Shown in pieces: positions 8,828-18,688 of a DNA stretch of 64,000 nt. The stretch covers positions 161,256 to 225,255 of the forward strand of contig NZ_NXEJ01000007.1 of the NCBI RefSeq assembly GCF_002915175.1, written 5' to 3'. The DNA comes from Agrobacterium rosae (GTDB lineage: Bacteria > Pseudomonadota > Alphaproteobacteria > Rhizobiales > Rhizobiaceae). The notes beneath the pieces are model-generated. The model saw only the letters and a list, made by a program, of their open reading frames with translations, had not been told where the DNA came from and searched no databases. The position numbers and the translations under genes were made by a program. Every line of letters begins with the position of its first letter. Within the stretch, counting starts at the first letter, position 1.

Positions 8828-9141
8828 GCCATTGTTTCCAGGAACGTAAGCGTCGTTCGTGGCCATTGCGGCATGATGATGAGGGAGAGACCAATCCCGA
8901 TGTGTAGGACGATGATGAAGAGCAAATAACTGCGGAAGGGCTCTTTTCGCGTTTTGTGGCGCAGCAAACGTTGCGCGAGCACGGCACCTGCGCTGCCGCC
9001 CAGAAAGGCCAGCCAAAGCAACGTACTTTCGCTGACACGCCATTCGCCATTCCTGGCCGCCTCCTTATCCCACCAGTAGATGAGGAAAACGAGAAGGTTG
9101 AAGGCAAGATATGTGGCGAAGGCCAGAGCAAGTGTAATCAT
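8809..9141 (-). CDS. DUF1294 small membrane protein
   Basis: 110 residues with a membrane helix at the N-terminus, then the family signature IYWWDKEAARNGEWRVSE, a helix through LLWLAFLGGSAGAVLAQRLLRHKTRK, and a third through LLFIIVLHIGIGLSLII. The FRSY segment after the basic HKTRKEP is also typical. Function unknown. It ends inside the 3' end of the convergent GNAT gene (19-bp tail overlap) and starts divergently from gatB. Confidence 0.85.
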   Translation of the reverse strand: MITLALAFATYLAFNLLVFLIYWWDKEAARNGEWRVSESTLLWLAFLGGSAGAVLAQRLLRHKTRKEPFRSYLLFIIVLHIGIGLSLIIMPQWPRTTLTFLETMAQKPKP

Positions 9142-9290
9142 GATTCCATTAAAATTCAGAATTGTAAAAAAACATTCTCAGGCTCGCCAAAAATTTTGGT
9201 CTTCATGCCTTTGACGCGACAAGCCTTGCGCCACGGTGCCAATTGTTCTACCTCACCATAGACAGAAATTCCGTATATTAAGAGCTTGAT

Positions 9291-10793
9291 ATGACCCTTG
9301 TAGACGTGCGCACACCAGACCCGAAACGCTTCATTCCCGGCGCGACCGGCGATTGGGAAATCGTCATCGGCATGGAGGTTCACGCCCAGGTTCTCTCCAA
9401 TTCCAAGCTGTTTTCCGGTGCTTCCACCACCTTCGGCAATGCCCCGAACTCCAACGTTTCGCTGGTGGATGCTGCCATGCCTGGCATGCTGCCCGTGATC
9501 AACGAGGAATGCGTGGCACAGGCCGTGCGCACCGGTTTGGGCCTGAAGGCGCAGATCAACAAGCGCTCCATCTTTGACCGCAAGAACTACTTCTACCCTG
9601 ATCTGCCGCAGGGCTACCAGATTTCGCAGTTCAAGGACCCGATTGTTGGTGAAGGCCAGATCGTCATTTCGCTGGGGCCGGACCGTCAGGGCAATTTCGA
9701 GGATATCGAAATCGGCATCGAGCGTCTGCATTTGGAACAGGATGCCGGCAAGTCGATGCACGACCAGCACCCGACCATGTCCTATGTCGACCTGAACCGT
9801 TCCGGTGTGGCGCTGATGGAAATTGTGTCAAAGCCGGACATGCGCTCTTCCGACGAAGCCAAGGCTTACATGACCAAGCTTCGCTCCATCGTGCGCTATC
9901 TCGGCACCTGCGACGGAAACATGGACGAAGGTTCGATGCGCGCCGACGTCAACGTCTCCGTGCGCAAGCCAGGCGAGGCTTTCGGCACGCGTTGCGAAAT
10001 CAAGAACGTCAACTCTATCCGCTTCATCGGTCAGGCCATCGAATACGAAGCCCGGCGCCAGATTGCCATTCTGGAAGATGGTGGCACCATCGATCAAGAA
10101 ACCCGCCTGTTCGATCCCGGCAAGGGCGAGACGCGGTCCATGCGCTCCAAGGAAGACGCGCATGACTATCGCTACTTCCCGGACCCGGATCTGCTGCCTC
10201 TGGAATTCGACGATGCCTTCATCGAACGGATGAGCAAGGATTTGCCGGAACTGCCTGACGACAAAAAGGCACGATTCGTCAGCGAACTCGGCCTGTCCGT
10301 CTATGATGCATCGATCCTCGTGTCGGAAAAGGCGATTGCCGATTATTACGAACTGGTCGCCAACGGCCGCGATGGCAAGATTGCCGCCAACTGGGTCATC
10401 AACGATTTGCTCGGCGCGCTGAACAAAGCCAGTAAGGGTATCGAAGAGACACCCGTTTCCGCTGACCAGCTCGGCGGCATCATCGACCTTATCAAGGCCA
10501 ACACCATCTCGGGCAAAATCGCCAAGGACCTTTTCGAAATCGTCTGGAACGAGGGCGGCAACCCGGCTGAGATTGTCGAAAGCCGCGGCATGAAGCAGGT
10601 CACGGATACGGGTGCCATCGAAAAGGCCGTGGACGAGATTATCGCTGCCAACCCGGATCAGGTCGATAAGGTCAAGGCAAAGCCGACACTCGCCGGCTGG
10701 TTCGTCGGTCAGGTCATGAAAGCCACGGGTGGCAAGGCCAACCCGCAGGCGGTGCAGGAACTGGTCAAGGCGAAGCTTGGTCTTGAGGAGTAA
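9291..10793 (+). CDS. gatB: Aspartyl/glutamyl-tRNA amidotransferase subunit B
   Basis: 500 residues, full length for GatB. The signature [18 protein letters not shown] is at residues 24-41, with [36 protein letters not shown] and [12 protein letters not shown] in expected order. The C-terminal about 150 residues form the helical tail (GatB/YqeY) that grips tRNA, ending in [18 protein letters not shown]. It transfers the activated amide from glutamine to Asp- or Glu-tRNA with GatA and GatC, which are not in this window. Closed by an intrinsic terminator. Confidence 0.97.
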   Translation: MTLVDVRTPDPKRFIPGATGDWEIVIGMEVHAQVLSNSKLFSGASTTFGNAPNSNVSLVDAAMPGMLPVINEECVAQAVRTGLGLKAQINKRSIFDRKNYFYPDLPQGYQISQFKDPIVGEGQIVISLGPDRQGNFEDIEIGIERLHLEQDAGKSMHDQHPTMSYVDLNRSGVALMEIVSKPDMRSSDEAKAYMTKLRSIVRYLGTCDGNMDEGSMRADVNVSVRKPGEAFGTRCEIKNVNSIRFIGQAIEYEARRQIAILEDGGTIDQETRLFDPGKGETRSMRSKEDAHDYRYFPDPDLLPLEFDDAFIERMSKDLPELPDDKKARFVSELGLSVYDASILVSEKAIADYYELVANGRDGKIAANWVINDLLGALNKASKGIEETPVSADQLGGIIDLIKANTISGKIAKDLFEIVWNEGGNPAEIVESRGMKQVTDTGAIEKAVDEIIAANPDQVDKVKAKPTLAGWFVGQVMKATGGKANPQAVQELVKAKLGLEE

Positions 10794-10814
10794 GCGCTCC
10801 TATCGGTGACGTCG

Positions 10815-10840
10815 AAGCCGGGATTGCTCCCGGCTTTTCT
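10815..10840 (+). terminator. Intrinsic terminator after gatB
   Basis: A perfect 9-bp stem (10815-10823 with 10828-10836), 4-nt loop and a short T-rich tail. Confidence 0.8.
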
Positions 10841-10863
10841 ATTTCAAGACTAAGGGGGGAATC

Positions 10864-11361
10864 GTGTTCTTCATTCGCACCGCCAGTGAGCGTGATATCG
10901 AGCCGGTGAGGGCGTTGTTGGCCCGGACTTGGCATGCCACCTATGATTCGATCTATGGTGCGCAGCGGGTCAGTCAGTTGATTACCGAGTGGCATTCTCC
11001 CTCGGCCATGAAAGAGCGCGTCCAGAAAAAGGGTGGCGAGTTTCTGGTGGCTGACGATGGCAAACGCATCGGTGGCATGGGCTATGCGGCGATGTCAGCC
11101 AAGATGCCGAAGACGGCTTTGCTTCACCAGCTTTACATCGACCCGCATTTTCAGCGACAGGGCGTTGGGCGCGATATTTTTGCTGAGCTCGAAACGTGCT
11201 TTCCCGACGCTGATATCATGCGCCTTGAGGTCGAGCCTAAAAACACTGTCGCCGTCGCTTTTTACGAAGGTCTGGGCTTTACCGAGGTTGGGCATGTCGA
11301 GCGCATGGCAGGCGTTGAAGGTCTTCCGGGTATCGCGATGGAAAAGACGTTGGCCCGATGA
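10864..11361 (+). CDS. GNAT family N-acetyltransferase
   Basis: 165 residues with the GNAT plan: FFIRTASERDIEPVRALLARTW at the start, LYIDPHFQRQGVGRDIF (about 91-107) as the acetyl-CoA loop, and PKNTVAVAFYEGLGF as the late motif. The substrate is unknown. The GTG start has AAGGGGGG at 10852-10859. Its stop overlaps the start of the next acetyltransferase by 4 nt, so the two are translationally coupled. Confidence 0.87.
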   Translation: MFFIRTASERDIEPVRALLARTWHATYDSIYGAQRVSQLITEWHSPSAMKERVQKKGGEFLVADDGKRIGGMGYAAMSAKMPKTALLHQLYIDPHFQRQGVGRDIFAELETCFPDADIMRLEVEPKNTVAVAFYEGLGFTEVGHVERMAGVEGLPGIAMEKTLAR

Positions 11362-11831
11362 GCGCGACACTCGAAAACCTGGTTATTCGATGCGCCCGGG
11401 AGGGTGATCTGCCTGCGCTCGCAGCAATGTTCGCCGCGGACGAGCTCGGTGGTCACGGCGATACGACCGACGTTTCGGCACTGCCGGATTACCTCTCTGC
11501 ATTTCGCGCCATCGAACAATCATCCAACGAGACGCTCTATGTCGCGGAGCTGGATGGTGAGGTCGTCGGGACTTTTCAAACGGTGATTCTCACCAAGCTC
11601 GTAGGTCGTGGCGCAACCTCGATGAAGATAGAGGCGGTGCAAACCCGCAACGATATGCGCGGTCGCGGCATTGGTGCGATCATGATCCGTTATTGCATCG
11701 ATGATGCTCAAAAACGCGGTGTCAAAAACATCCAGTTGATATCGAACATGATGCGGGTCGATGCGCACCGGTTTTACGACCGTCTCGGCTTCGAGAAGCG
11801 CCATTTCGGTTTCAGCATGGCACTGAAATAG
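11358..11831 (+). CDS. GNAT family N-acetyltransferase, coupled to the preceding one
   Basis: 157 residues: LVIRCAREGDLPALAAMFA start, then EAVQTRNDMRGRGIGAIMIRYCI as the acetyl-CoA binding motif (about 91-113) and AHRFYDRLGFEKRHFGFSM as the C-terminal motif. It is not a close copy of the preceding acetyltransferase, so a recent tandem duplication is unlikely. Two GNAT genes joined by an ATGA overlap suggest the products act together or as a heterodimer; that is inference. Confidence 0.87.
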   Translation: MSATLENLVIRCAREGDLPALAAMFAADELGGHGDTTDVSALPDYLSAFRAIEQSSNETLYVAELDGEVVGTFQTVILTKLVGRGATSMKIEAVQTRNDMRGRGIGAIMIRYCIDDAQKRGVKNIQLISNMMRVDAHRFYDRLGFEKRHFGFSMALK

Positions 11832-11942
11832 CAGCTGGTGGCAGGGGAAATACTGGACAATTGACGCATGGAGCGGCATAAGCTTGTGCTGTGCTGCGCA
11901 ATCCAAATCGCCGCAGTGCATTCAAGCCCCGAGGAATGGATA

Positions 11943-12341
11943 ATGAAGACTCTCCTGACGCAAATCTTCACCTGGTGGAACGGCCAGACGATCGGAACGC
12001 GCTTTCACACATGGCGTTTTGGAAAGAAGGTTGGACAGGACGAGTTGGGTAACACCTATTATGAAGGTGGCACCACATCCTGGGGCATGCCGCGTCGTTG
12101 GGTCACCTATAATGGTTACGCGGACGCATCAGCGATCACACCTGGCTGGCATGGCTGGATGCACTATCGCACCGACGTTCCGCCAAGCCAGGAAAGCTAC
12201 GCGGCGCGCGAATGGGAAAAGCCGCATTTGCCAAACATGACCGGTTCTTCCAAGGCTTACCGTCCGCAGGGCTCGCTCGCTGTTCCCGGTGAACGCCCAC
12301 GCGTGACCGGTGACTACGACGCCTGGACACCCGGCAACTGA
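11943..12341 (+). CDS. NDUFA12-family accessory subunit of NADH:ubiquinone oxidoreductase
   Basis: 132 residues with the conserved core of the mitochondrial B17.2/NDUFA12 family: GTRFHTWRFGKKVGQDELGNTYYE, then RRWVTYNGYADAS, PGWHGWMHYRTDVPPS and WEKPHLPNMTGS. Alphaproteobacteria share this supernumerary complex I subunit with mitochondria, where it sits near the quinone module. The ATG at 11943 follows GAGGAA at good spacing. It is located before the DUF2155 gene, a pairing I recall as common in rhizobia. Confidence 0.92.
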   Translation: MKTLLTQIFTWWNGQTIGTRFHTWRFGKKVGQDELGNTYYEGGTTSWGMPRRWVTYNGYADASAITPGWHGWMHYRTDVPPSQESYAAREWEKPHLPNMTGSSKAYRPQGSLAVPGERPRVTGDYDAWTPGN

Positions 12342-12469
12342 TTGCGTTTGGGTGGCGCGTGCATGGCCTTTCTATGTGCCGGCACACCACCCGTTTTCGC
12401 CACATTCCGCCTGTAGGCGTTTAACCCTCGCTGAGTTGGCGCGGGAAATCTTTCTGGAGACGGTTCGAT

Positions 12470-12913
12470 ATGGGAAAATTCACGCGAGAGACTTCTTTGC
12501 GTGCACTGGCTGTGGCTTTTGTTGCGCTTTTGCCCATGACCGGCTTCGTCTCCTCCGCCTCTGCCGCCCGCATCGAGAACCGCGTAGCGGTCTTTTCTGG
12601 CATCGACAAGATCACAGGCCGCATTACCTCCTTTGACGTGTACCTGAACGAGACGGTTCAATTCGGCGCGCTTCAGGTGACCCCGAAGGTCTGCTATTCC
12701 CGCGATGACACCGAAGCGCAAAAGATCGACGCCTTCATCGAAGTCGATGAAATTACGCTTGACCGTAAGATCAAGCGCATCTTCACCGGCTGGATGTTTG
12801 CCGATAGCCCCGGCCTAAACGCCGTCGAGCACCCGATCTACGACGTGTGGCTAACCGGCTGCAAGCAGGAATCGGACGTGCCTGCTCCGTCTTCTGCGGC
12901 AAAGACGAACTAG
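12470..12913 (+). CDS. DUF2155 exported protein
   Basis: 147 residues with a signal peptide (ALAVAFVALLPMTGFVSSASA, cleavage near residue 33). The mature part contains the DUF2155 pattern: FSGIDKITGRITSFDVYLNE, QFGALQVTPKVCYSR, and IFTGWMFADSPGLNAVEHPIYDVWLTGCK, with two cysteines that could pair in the periplasm. Function unknown. It is convergent with the minus-strand aat/acc cluster. Confidence 0.88.
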   Translation: MGKFTRETSLRALAVAFVALLPMTGFVSSASAARIENRVAVFSGIDKITGRITSFDVYLNETVQFGALQVTPKVCYSRDDTEAQKIDAFIEVDEITLDRKIKRIFTGWMFADSPGLNAVEHPIYDVWLTGCKQESDVPAPSSAAKTN

Positions 12914-12932
12914 TCCTAATCACCTTGATATT

Positions 12933-13319
12933 CTAATCGCTGCCATTTTCACCGGCGACTTTGGGTTGGATGGAAAGTGGTAGTATAAGCCACTCACCAG
13001 CGATAGCTGCGGGCGGGACAGGAAAGTTTGTCTCTTCAATCAGGTGATAAACAGCGACTTTTGATTCAGGTCTTGCTTTGGTATTTTCCGTGAATGAAAT
13101 CGACTGCGCTTTGCCCTTCCCGTCGATCCGAAACCGAACGTAGAGCATCTGCAACTCACCGGTCGCCAACTCTTTTAATTCCGGTTTGTTTATTATTGGG
13201 ACTAGTTCACTGGCGAGTTGCCTTTTCCAAGAAATAACATCTTGATCTTGGGCCGACGGTGCAGCAATGGCTGCAACGGTCGTAAAAACAGTCATGAAAA
13301 TGAATGCGAGTAGCGGCAT
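12933..13319 (-). CDS. Exported protein with TonB-C-like fold, unknown role
   Basis: 128 residues with a signal peptide (LLAFIFMTVFTTVAAIAAPS, cleavage near residue 20). The mature region, with LQMLYVRFRIDGKGKAQSISFTEN, then a helix and a final strand WLILPLSIQP, resembles a TonB C-terminal-like domain; this is a weak fold-level impression. It lies between the DUF2155 gene and aat, and its base composition appears more A+T-rich than its neighbours, so it may be a later insertion. There is no strong ribosome site. Confidence 0.6.
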   Translation of the reverse strand: MPLLAFIFMTVFTTVAAIAAPSAQDQDVISWKRQLASELVPIINKPELKELATGELQMLYVRFRIDGKGKAQSISFTENTKARPESKVAVYHLIEETNFPVPPAAIAGEWLILPLSIQPKVAGENGSD

Positions 13320-13393
13320 GACAACCCTGTTTAGACATTCGCCTGAAAATTAGGTCAGGGCTTTGCGTAGGGCAAGTTGCGAACTATCGCCCG

Positions 13394-14023
13394 TCATCGA
13401 TTTTGATTCCCATCGAAATCCAGATGTTCCGAGCGCATTGCCGCATCCAATATCTTCGCATACTCAACCTTCGGCACATCGATTGCACCGAATGTCTTGA
13501 GATGTTCGGTGGTAAATTGCGTGTCCAGCAGGGTGAAGCCCTTTTCACGCAGATGCTCGACCAGATGGACGAGGCAGATCTTCGAGGCGTTGGTGCGTCG
13601 AGAAAACATGCTTTCGCCAAAGAAGGCAGAGCCCAGCGAGACGCCGTAGAGACCACCGACGAGTTCGTCGCCTTCCCAGGCTTCGACACTGTGAGCGTGG
13701 CCGATCTCGTGGAGTTCGACATAGAGCTTTCGGATCGTCTTATTGATCCAGGTGCTGGGACGATCCGGTGCTTCTGCTGCGCATCCAGCCATGACACCAT
13801 CGAAATCCGTATCAAAGCGGATGTCGAATTGGCGTTTGCGGATGGCCTTGGCCAGACTTTTGGAAACGTGAAAATCATCAAGCGGGATTATGCCCCGCAT
13901 TTCGGGCTCGACCCAGAAAAGCTCCGGATCATCGGCCGAATCGGCCATGGGAAACAGGCCGATGGAGTAGGCGCGCAGCAGAATATCGACGTCGATGTCG
14001 CTATCTCTGCCGCGCCGTCCCAT
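13394..14023 (-). CDS. aat: Leucyl/phenylalanyl-tRNA-protein transferase
   Basis: 209 residues. Family motifs appear in order: [37 protein letters not shown], then [31 protein letters not shown] and [16 protein letters not shown]. It adds Leu or Phe to proteins with N-terminal Arg or Lys, marking them for ClpS-ClpAP. It starts 3 bp after accC ends on the same strand, so it is very likely cotranscribed with the acc genes, an arrangement common in rhizobia as I recall. Confidence 0.96.
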   Translation of the reverse strand: MGRRGRDSDIDVDILLRAYSIGLFPMADSADDPELFWVEPEMRGIIPLDDFHVSKSLAKAIRKRQFDIRFDTDFDGVMAGCAAEAPDRPSTWINKTIRKLYVELHEIGHAHSVEAWEGDELVGGLYGVSLGSAFFGESMFSRRTNASKICLVHLVEHLREKGFTLLDTQFTTEHLKTFGAIDVPKVEYAKILDAAMRSEHLDFDGNQNR

Positions 14024-14026
14024 CTC

Positions 14027-15370
14027 TTACTTCGCGTCGCCGGCCAGATATTTTTCCAGCCAGTGGATGTCGTAGTCGCCCTTCAGAATGTCTTCGTTTT
14101 GCAGAAGATCCTGAAACAGCGGCAGGGTGGTCTTGATACCGTCCACGACGAACTCGTCGAGCGCGCGGCGAAGGCGGCGAATGCATTCGTCGCGATTGCG
14201 ACCATGCACGATCAACTTGCCAATCATGCTGTCGTAATAAGGCGGGATCTTGTAGCCCTGATACGCACCGGAATCGACGCGAACGCCAAGACCGCCGGGT
14301 GTGTGGAAGTAGGTCAGCGTACCTGGAGACGGCACGAAGGTACGCGGGTCTTCGGCGTTGATACGGCATTCGATGGCGTGGCCATTGAACTTCACCTCAT
14401 CCTGCGTAACCGAAAGGCCCTGGCCGGAAGCAACGCGAATCTGCTCCTGCACGAGGTCCATGCCGGTGATGGCTTCCGTGACCGGATGTTCCACCTGAAG
14501 ACGGGTGTTCATTTCAATGAAATAGAACTCGCCGTTCTCGTAAAGGAACTCGATGGTGCCGGCACCGCGATATTTCAGCTTGCGCATGGCATCGGCGCAG
14601 ATTTCGCCGATCTTCATGCGCTGCTCGAAGGTCAGCGCTGGCGAGTTGGCTTCTTCCAGAACCTTCTGGTGGCGGCGCTGCAAGGAGCAGTCGCGTTCAC
14701 CCAGATGGATGGCCTTGCCTTCACCATCACCAAACACCTGCACTTCGATGTGGCGTGGCTTGCCGAGGTATTTTTCCATGTAGACGGCGTCGTTACCAAA
14801 AGCGGCGAGCGCTTCGGAACGGGCCGTGGAAACGGCTTCTTCAACTTCCGACTCGTCTTTCGCGACCTTCATGCCACGTCCACCGCCACCAGCGGTCGCC
14901 TTGATGAGAACCGGGAAGCCGATCTTGCGGGCGATTTCCAGCGCGTTTTCAGGCTTTACTTCGCCATCCGAGCCGGGAACGACGGGAATGCCGAGTTCCT
15001 GCGCGGTCTGCTTGGCGGTGATCTTGTCACCCATGATGCGGATGTGATCTGCGGTCGGTCCGATGAAGGTGATGCCGTGTGCGTCGAGAATATCCGCGAA
15101 CTTGGCATTTTCAGACAGGAAGCCGTAGCCAGGGTGAACGGCATCCGCACCGGTGATTTCGCAGGCCGCAACGATCTGGTGGATGTTGAGATAGCTGTCA
15201 CGCGAAGGCGGCGGGCCGATGCAGACGCTTTCGTCGGCAAGGCGCACGTGCATGGCATCTGCGTCCGCCGTGGAATGCACGGCAACCGTTGGGATGCCCA
15301 GTTCCTTGGCGGCGCGCAGCACGCGAAGGGCGATTTCGCCGCGATTGGCGATGAGGATTTTGGATACCAT
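14027..15370 (-). CDS. accC: Acetyl-CoA carboxylase, biotin carboxylase subunit
   Basis: 447 residues, full length. The N-terminal lobe begins [22 protein letters not shown]; the ATP-grasp domain has [12 protein letters not shown] (about 159-170), then [49 protein letters not shown] and RINAEDP. It carboxylates the biotin carried by AccB, the first step of fatty acid synthesis. It lies 11 bp downstream of accB, as in most proteobacteria. Confidence 0.97.
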   Translation of the reverse strand: MVSKILIANRGEIALRVLRAAKELGIPTVAVHSTADADAMHVRLADESVCIGPPPSRDSYLNIHQIVAACEITGADAVHPGYGFLSENAKFADILDAHGITFIGPTADHIRIMGDKITAKQTAQELGIPVVPGSDGEVKPENALEIARKIGFPVLIKATAGGGGRGMKVAKDESEVEEAVSTARSEALAAFGNDAVYMEKYLGKPRHIEVQVFGDGEGKAIHLGERDCSLQRRHQKVLEEANSPALTFEQRMKIGEICADAMRKLKYRGAGTIEFLYENGEFYFIEMNTRLQVEHPVTEAITGMDLVQEQIRVASGQGLSVTQDEVKFNGHAIECRINAEDPRTFVPSPGTLTYFHTPGGLGVRVDSGAYQGYKIPPYYDSMIGKLIVHGRNRDECIRRLRRALDEFVVDGIKTTLPLFQDLLQNEDILKGDYDIHWLEKYLAGDAK

Positions 15371-15381
15371 GTAATTCGCCC

Positions 15382-15861
15382 TTATTCGATGACCACGAGG
15401 GCTTCACCATACTCTACGGGCTGCGAGTCGTTGACGATGATTTCCGTAACCTTGCCGGATTTTGGTGCCGGGATCTGGTTCATGGTTTTCATGGCTTCAA
15501 CGATCAGAAGCGTCTGGCCTTCCTTGACGGTTGCGCCGACTTCAACGAAAGGACGCGCGCCGGGAGCGGACGACAGGTAGACGGTACCGACCATTGGCGA
15601 AGTCACGGTGTTGGCCGGGTTGCGGGCAGGGGCCGCAGGTGCTGCCGTACCGGGTGCGACAGCCGGGGCCGCGGCGGCTGCAGGAGCAGGGGCGTATTGT
15701 GGGGCGGGAGCCGTTGCGTAAACCGGCGCAGGTGCTGCACGAGAAACGCGAATACGCAGATCGTCCTGCTCGACTTCGATCTCGGAAAGGTCGGTGTCGT
15801 TGAGAATGTTCGCGAGGTCGCGGATCAGTTCCTTGTCGATACCGTGTTTCTTTTCAGACAT
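15382..15861 (-). CDS. accB: Biotin carboxyl carrier protein of acetyl-CoA carboxylase
   Basis: 159 residues. The N-terminal helix region (residues 1-45) is followed by an Ala/Pro-rich flexible linker (about 48-85). The biotinyl domain carries [10 protein letters not shown], in which the Lys of AMKTM is the biotinylation site. The protein shuttles the carboxyl group between AccC and the carboxyltransferase. First of the accB-accC-aat run and 26 bp downstream of aroQ. Confidence 0.97.
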   Translation of the reverse strand: MSEKKHGIDKELIRDLANILNDTDLSEIEVEQDDLRIRVSRAAPAPVYATAPAPQYAPAPAAAAAPAVAPGTAAPAAPARNPANTVTSPMVGTVYLSSAPGARPFVEVGATVKEGQTLLIVEAMKTMNQIPAPKSGKVTEIIVNDSQPVEYGEALVVIE

Positions 15862-15887
15862 GACAAACCCTATTCTGATTGTTTCTT

Positions 15888-16325
15888 TTATGCCGTGATA
15901 TTCTTCAAAGCGTTGAGCGCCATGATGTAGCCGTATGGTCCGAAGCCACAGACCATTCCCTTTGCCGCGGGCGCTATCATCGATTTATGGCGGAATTCCT
16001 CACGGGCGTGGATGTTGGAAATATGCACTTCCACGACCGGAACTGAAATGGCTCTGATAGCATCATGAAGAGCGATCGACGTGTGGCCGTAGGCACCAGG
16101 ATTGATGATGACGCCGATGGCGCGTTCACCAGCCTCATGCATGAGGTCGACTAGCGCGCCCTCATGATTGGACTGATGGCACTCGACCACAAAACCAAGT
16201 TCTTCGCCCGCCTTGATGCAGTCGTTCTCGATGTCCTTCAGCGTCTTGCCGCCATAAATGCCCGGCTCACGTTTTCCCAACATGTTGAGATTGGGTCCGT
16301 TGAGGACAAAAATCGTGTTGCTCAT
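15888..16325 (-). CDS. aroQ: Type II 3-dehydroquinate dehydratase
   Basis: 145 residues. Active-site pieces are visible: [20 protein letters not shown] (with the catalytic Tyr in the flexible loop), [25 protein letters not shown] and [17 protein letters not shown] (catalytic His). It performs the third step of the shikimate pathway as a dodecamer. The ATG at 16325 is used because GGAAG precedes it; an upstream in-frame ATG has no ribosome site. Lies 26 bp ahead of accB and is probably in the same operon. Confidence 0.96.
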   Translation of the reverse strand: MSNTIFVLNGPNLNMLGKREPGIYGGKTLKDIENDCIKAGEELGFVVECHQSNHEGALVDLMHEAGERAIGVIINPGAYGHTSIALHDAIRAISVPVVEVHISNIHAREEFRHKSMIAPAAKGMVCGFGPYGYIMALNALKNITA

Positions 16326-16505
16326 TCGAAACTTCCGCCAGAAAATCAGCGCCACCTATAGACCGCACAACCGCGAAGGAAAAGCCCCGAAGCGCTCAAA
16401 GCAGGGATTGTCCTTAATCTTGTGGGGTTTGACGATGTTTTTTGGTGTATTTCCCATCTCCGAAGACGTGGCTGGCGTTTCCAAGAATGAGATGACGGCG
16501 TGTTA

Positions 16506-17273
16506 TTACGAGCAAGTCGCCTTGCCGCAGGTGCGCATGTTGGCGATCTTCTCCTTCAGCGGCGTCGTGCCGACTGCGCCGAAAATGGCTTCGTTGCCGA
16601 TAACGTAAGAAGGGGTGCCGGTGATGCCGAGGTTGGTGGCGAGCTGGTAGGCTTCCTTGACCTGGGCGTCGTTGGGGTTCGCGGCCATGGATTTGCGGAT
16701 ATCGGCTTCCTTGATTCCCAGCGATTCCGCGACCTCGATGGCGCTTGCCTCGTTTGCGCGGCCCGTGCTTCCCAGCAGTGTGCGCTGGAATTCAGGGTAT
16801 TTTTCAGGTGCCAAGAGTTTGACAGCGTTGGAAACCTTGTGGGCCTCCAGTGATTCCGGTCCGAGAATCGGGAATTCCTTCAAAACGAAGCGGACGTTCT
16901 TATCTGTTTTCAAGATGGCGTCGACGTCGCTCATGGCGCGTTTGCAATAACCGCAATTGTAGTCGAAGAACTCGACCAGTGTCACATCACCATTTGGGTT
17001 GCCCAGCGACAGATCGTATTTGGACTGGAAGATGGTTTTCTGGTTGTCCGCTACCGCTTCGGCGGCTTTGGCATTGCGCGTGTCATATTGCTTGCGCTCC
17101 AGGGCTTCCTGAACCTCCAGCATGATCTCCGGGTTCTCGATCAGGTATTCCTTGATGAAAGCACCGAATTCTTTTTTCTGCTGGTCATCCAGTGCATGAG
17201 CGGGCAGGGACACGAAAACCGTGGATAGGGCCGTCAGGCAGGCAAAAGCCGTGGATTTAAGGGAAAGTGCCAT
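16506..17273 (-). CDS. DsbA-family periplasmic thiol:disulfide oxidoreductase
   Basis: 255 residues with a signal peptide (STAFACLTALSTVFVSLPAHA). After a helical lead (KKEFGAFIKEYLIENPEIM), the thioredoxin fold carries the active site DYNCGYCKRAMSD (CGYC) and the cis-proline segment GITGTPSYVIG. The helical lead plus a CxYC site is typical of the Com1/DsbA-like group. The start at 17273 is chosen because AGGA lies 7 nt upstream inside the longer frame. It lies about 180 bp before aroQ on the same strand. Confidence 0.9.
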   Translation of the reverse strand: MALSLKSTAFACLTALSTVFVSLPAHALDDQQKKEFGAFIKEYLIENPEIMLEVQEALERKQYDTRNAKAAEAVADNQKTIFQSKYDLSLGNPNGDVTLVEFFDYNCGYCKRAMSDVDAILKTDKNVRFVLKEFPILGPESLEAHKVSNAVKLLAPEKYPEFQRTLLGSTGRANEASAIEVAESLGIKEADIRKSMAANPNDAQVKEAYQLATNLGITGTPSYVIGNEAIFGAVGTTPLKEKIANMRTCGKATCS

Positions 17274-17437
17274 GTCGGTCCTCATCGTTTTGTTGCAGAG
17301 TGGTGATTCTGTTGTCCCACGCAATTACCCTAATTTAATGCGATTGCCATATCGCATAATAAATCTGCCCATTGCGATCTCGCCATTGTGAAGACCGCAA
17401 TAATACGGCAAATCTCCGACAGTTTGATAGAAAGAGC

Positions 17438-18601
17438 ATGCTTTTGATAACGTTGTCCAAGCGAAGCGCGGTCGAGCCATTCCATGCGATGGATATTTTG
17501 GCAGAAGCAAACCGTCTGAGACAAGCGGGACGACCGGTGATCTCTATGGCTGTTGGCCAGCCGTCACACCCCGCGCCCAGGGCGGCTCTGGATGCGGCCA
17601 ACGAAGCGCTGAAACACGGACGTGTCGGCTACACCGATGCGCTGGGCTTGCGCGATCTGCGGGAAGCCATTGCCTCCAGTTACCGCCTTCGCCACGGTGC
17701 CATTATCGATCCCGCCCGTATTGCGGTGACGACGGGGTCTTCGGCGGCCTTCAATCTGGCATTTCTGGCTCTGTTCGATCCCGGCGATGCCGTGGCGATT
17801 GCACGTCCGGGATATCCGGCATACCGCAATATTTTGAAGGCACTCGGTCTTCACGTGGTGGAGGTGCCGGTCACTGCGGAAACCGGATATACGCTCACGC
17901 CTGCCAGCCTTGAACGTGCAGAAACCAAAGCCGGCCGCAAGTTGAAGGGCGTGCTTCTGGCAAGCCCGGCCAACCCGACGGGTACGGTGACGGGTCGCGA
18001 GGCGCTAAAGCGGCTGGTGAATTATTGCGACAGCCGCAACATCGCGTTTATTTCGGATGAGATTTATCACGGCCTGACTTTCGTCGGCGAGGAAACGAGT
18101 GCTGCCGAAATCAGCGAAAACGTCGTCGTCATCAATTCCTTCTCGAAATATTATTGCATGACGGGTTGGCGTATCGGCTGGATGGTGCTGCCTGAGATGC
18201 TGATACGGCCGGTCGAATGTCTTGCGCAGAGCATGTATATTTCAGCGCCTGAGCTTTCGCAGCTCGCCGCCAAGGCTGCCTTTTCTGCGGAAGACGAGCT
18301 CGATGTCTACAAGGAAAGCTACCGCACCAACCGCGATTTTCTGATGAGCCGTCTTCCGGAACTGGGTCTGCCGCTGGCATCACCCATGGACGGCGCGTTC
18401 TATGCTTATGTGGACACAAGCCGCTATTCGAATGACAGCATGGATTTCGCCAAGCGAATGCTGGCGGAAATCGATGTTGCGGCCACACCGGGGCTGGATT
18501 TCGACCCGCTGGAAGGCCACCGCGCGCTGCGGTTTTCCTATGCCGGTTCCGTATCCGATATCGCCGAGGCGGTCGGTCGGATCGGCGGCTGGTTGAAATA
18601 A
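17438..18601 (+). CDS. Pyridoxal-phosphate aminotransferase, class I/II
   Basis: About 387 residues. PLP-binding elements: TTGSSAAFNLAFLA (phosphate site), ASPANPTGTV (Asn of the pyridine clamp), SDEIYHGLTF (Asp and Tyr), and SFSKYYCMTGWRIGW with the Schiff-base Lys. The N-terminus ILAEANRLRQAGRPVISMAVGQPSHPAP is the usual substrate-lid region. The substrate is not deducible and no pathway neighbour helps. The start is uncertain: ATG 17438 has a weak AAAGAG site, and ATG 17492 is an alternative. Confidence 0.87.
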   Translation: MLLITLSKRSAVEPFHAMDILAEANRLRQAGRPVISMAVGQPSHPAPRAALDAANEALKHGRVGYTDALGLRDLREAIASSYRLRHGAIIDPARIAVTTGSSAAFNLAFLALFDPGDAVAIARPGYPAYRNILKALGLHVVEVPVTAETGYTLTPASLERAETKAGRKLKGVLLASPANPTGTVTGREALKRLVNYCDSRNIAFISDEIYHGLTFVGEETSAAEISENVVVINSFSKYYCMTGWRIGWMVLPEMLIRPVECLAQSMYISAPELSQLAAKAAFSAEDELDVYKESYRTNRDFLMSRLPELGLPLASPMDGAFYAYVDTSRYSNDSMDFAKRMLAEIDVAATPGLDFDPLEGHRALRFSYAGSVSDIAEAVGRIGGWLK

Positions 18602-18688
18602 AGCTGTCATCTCCCATCAATGATTTTGGTTCGAACTTGCTGGTAAAACCGGTTAGGCTCGAACTTCAAGCATCATGGGAGCACAAAA

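Noticed and set aside
13403..15580. 725-residue open frame on the plus strand
   Set aside because: Antisense to aat and accC, both of which are unmistakable.
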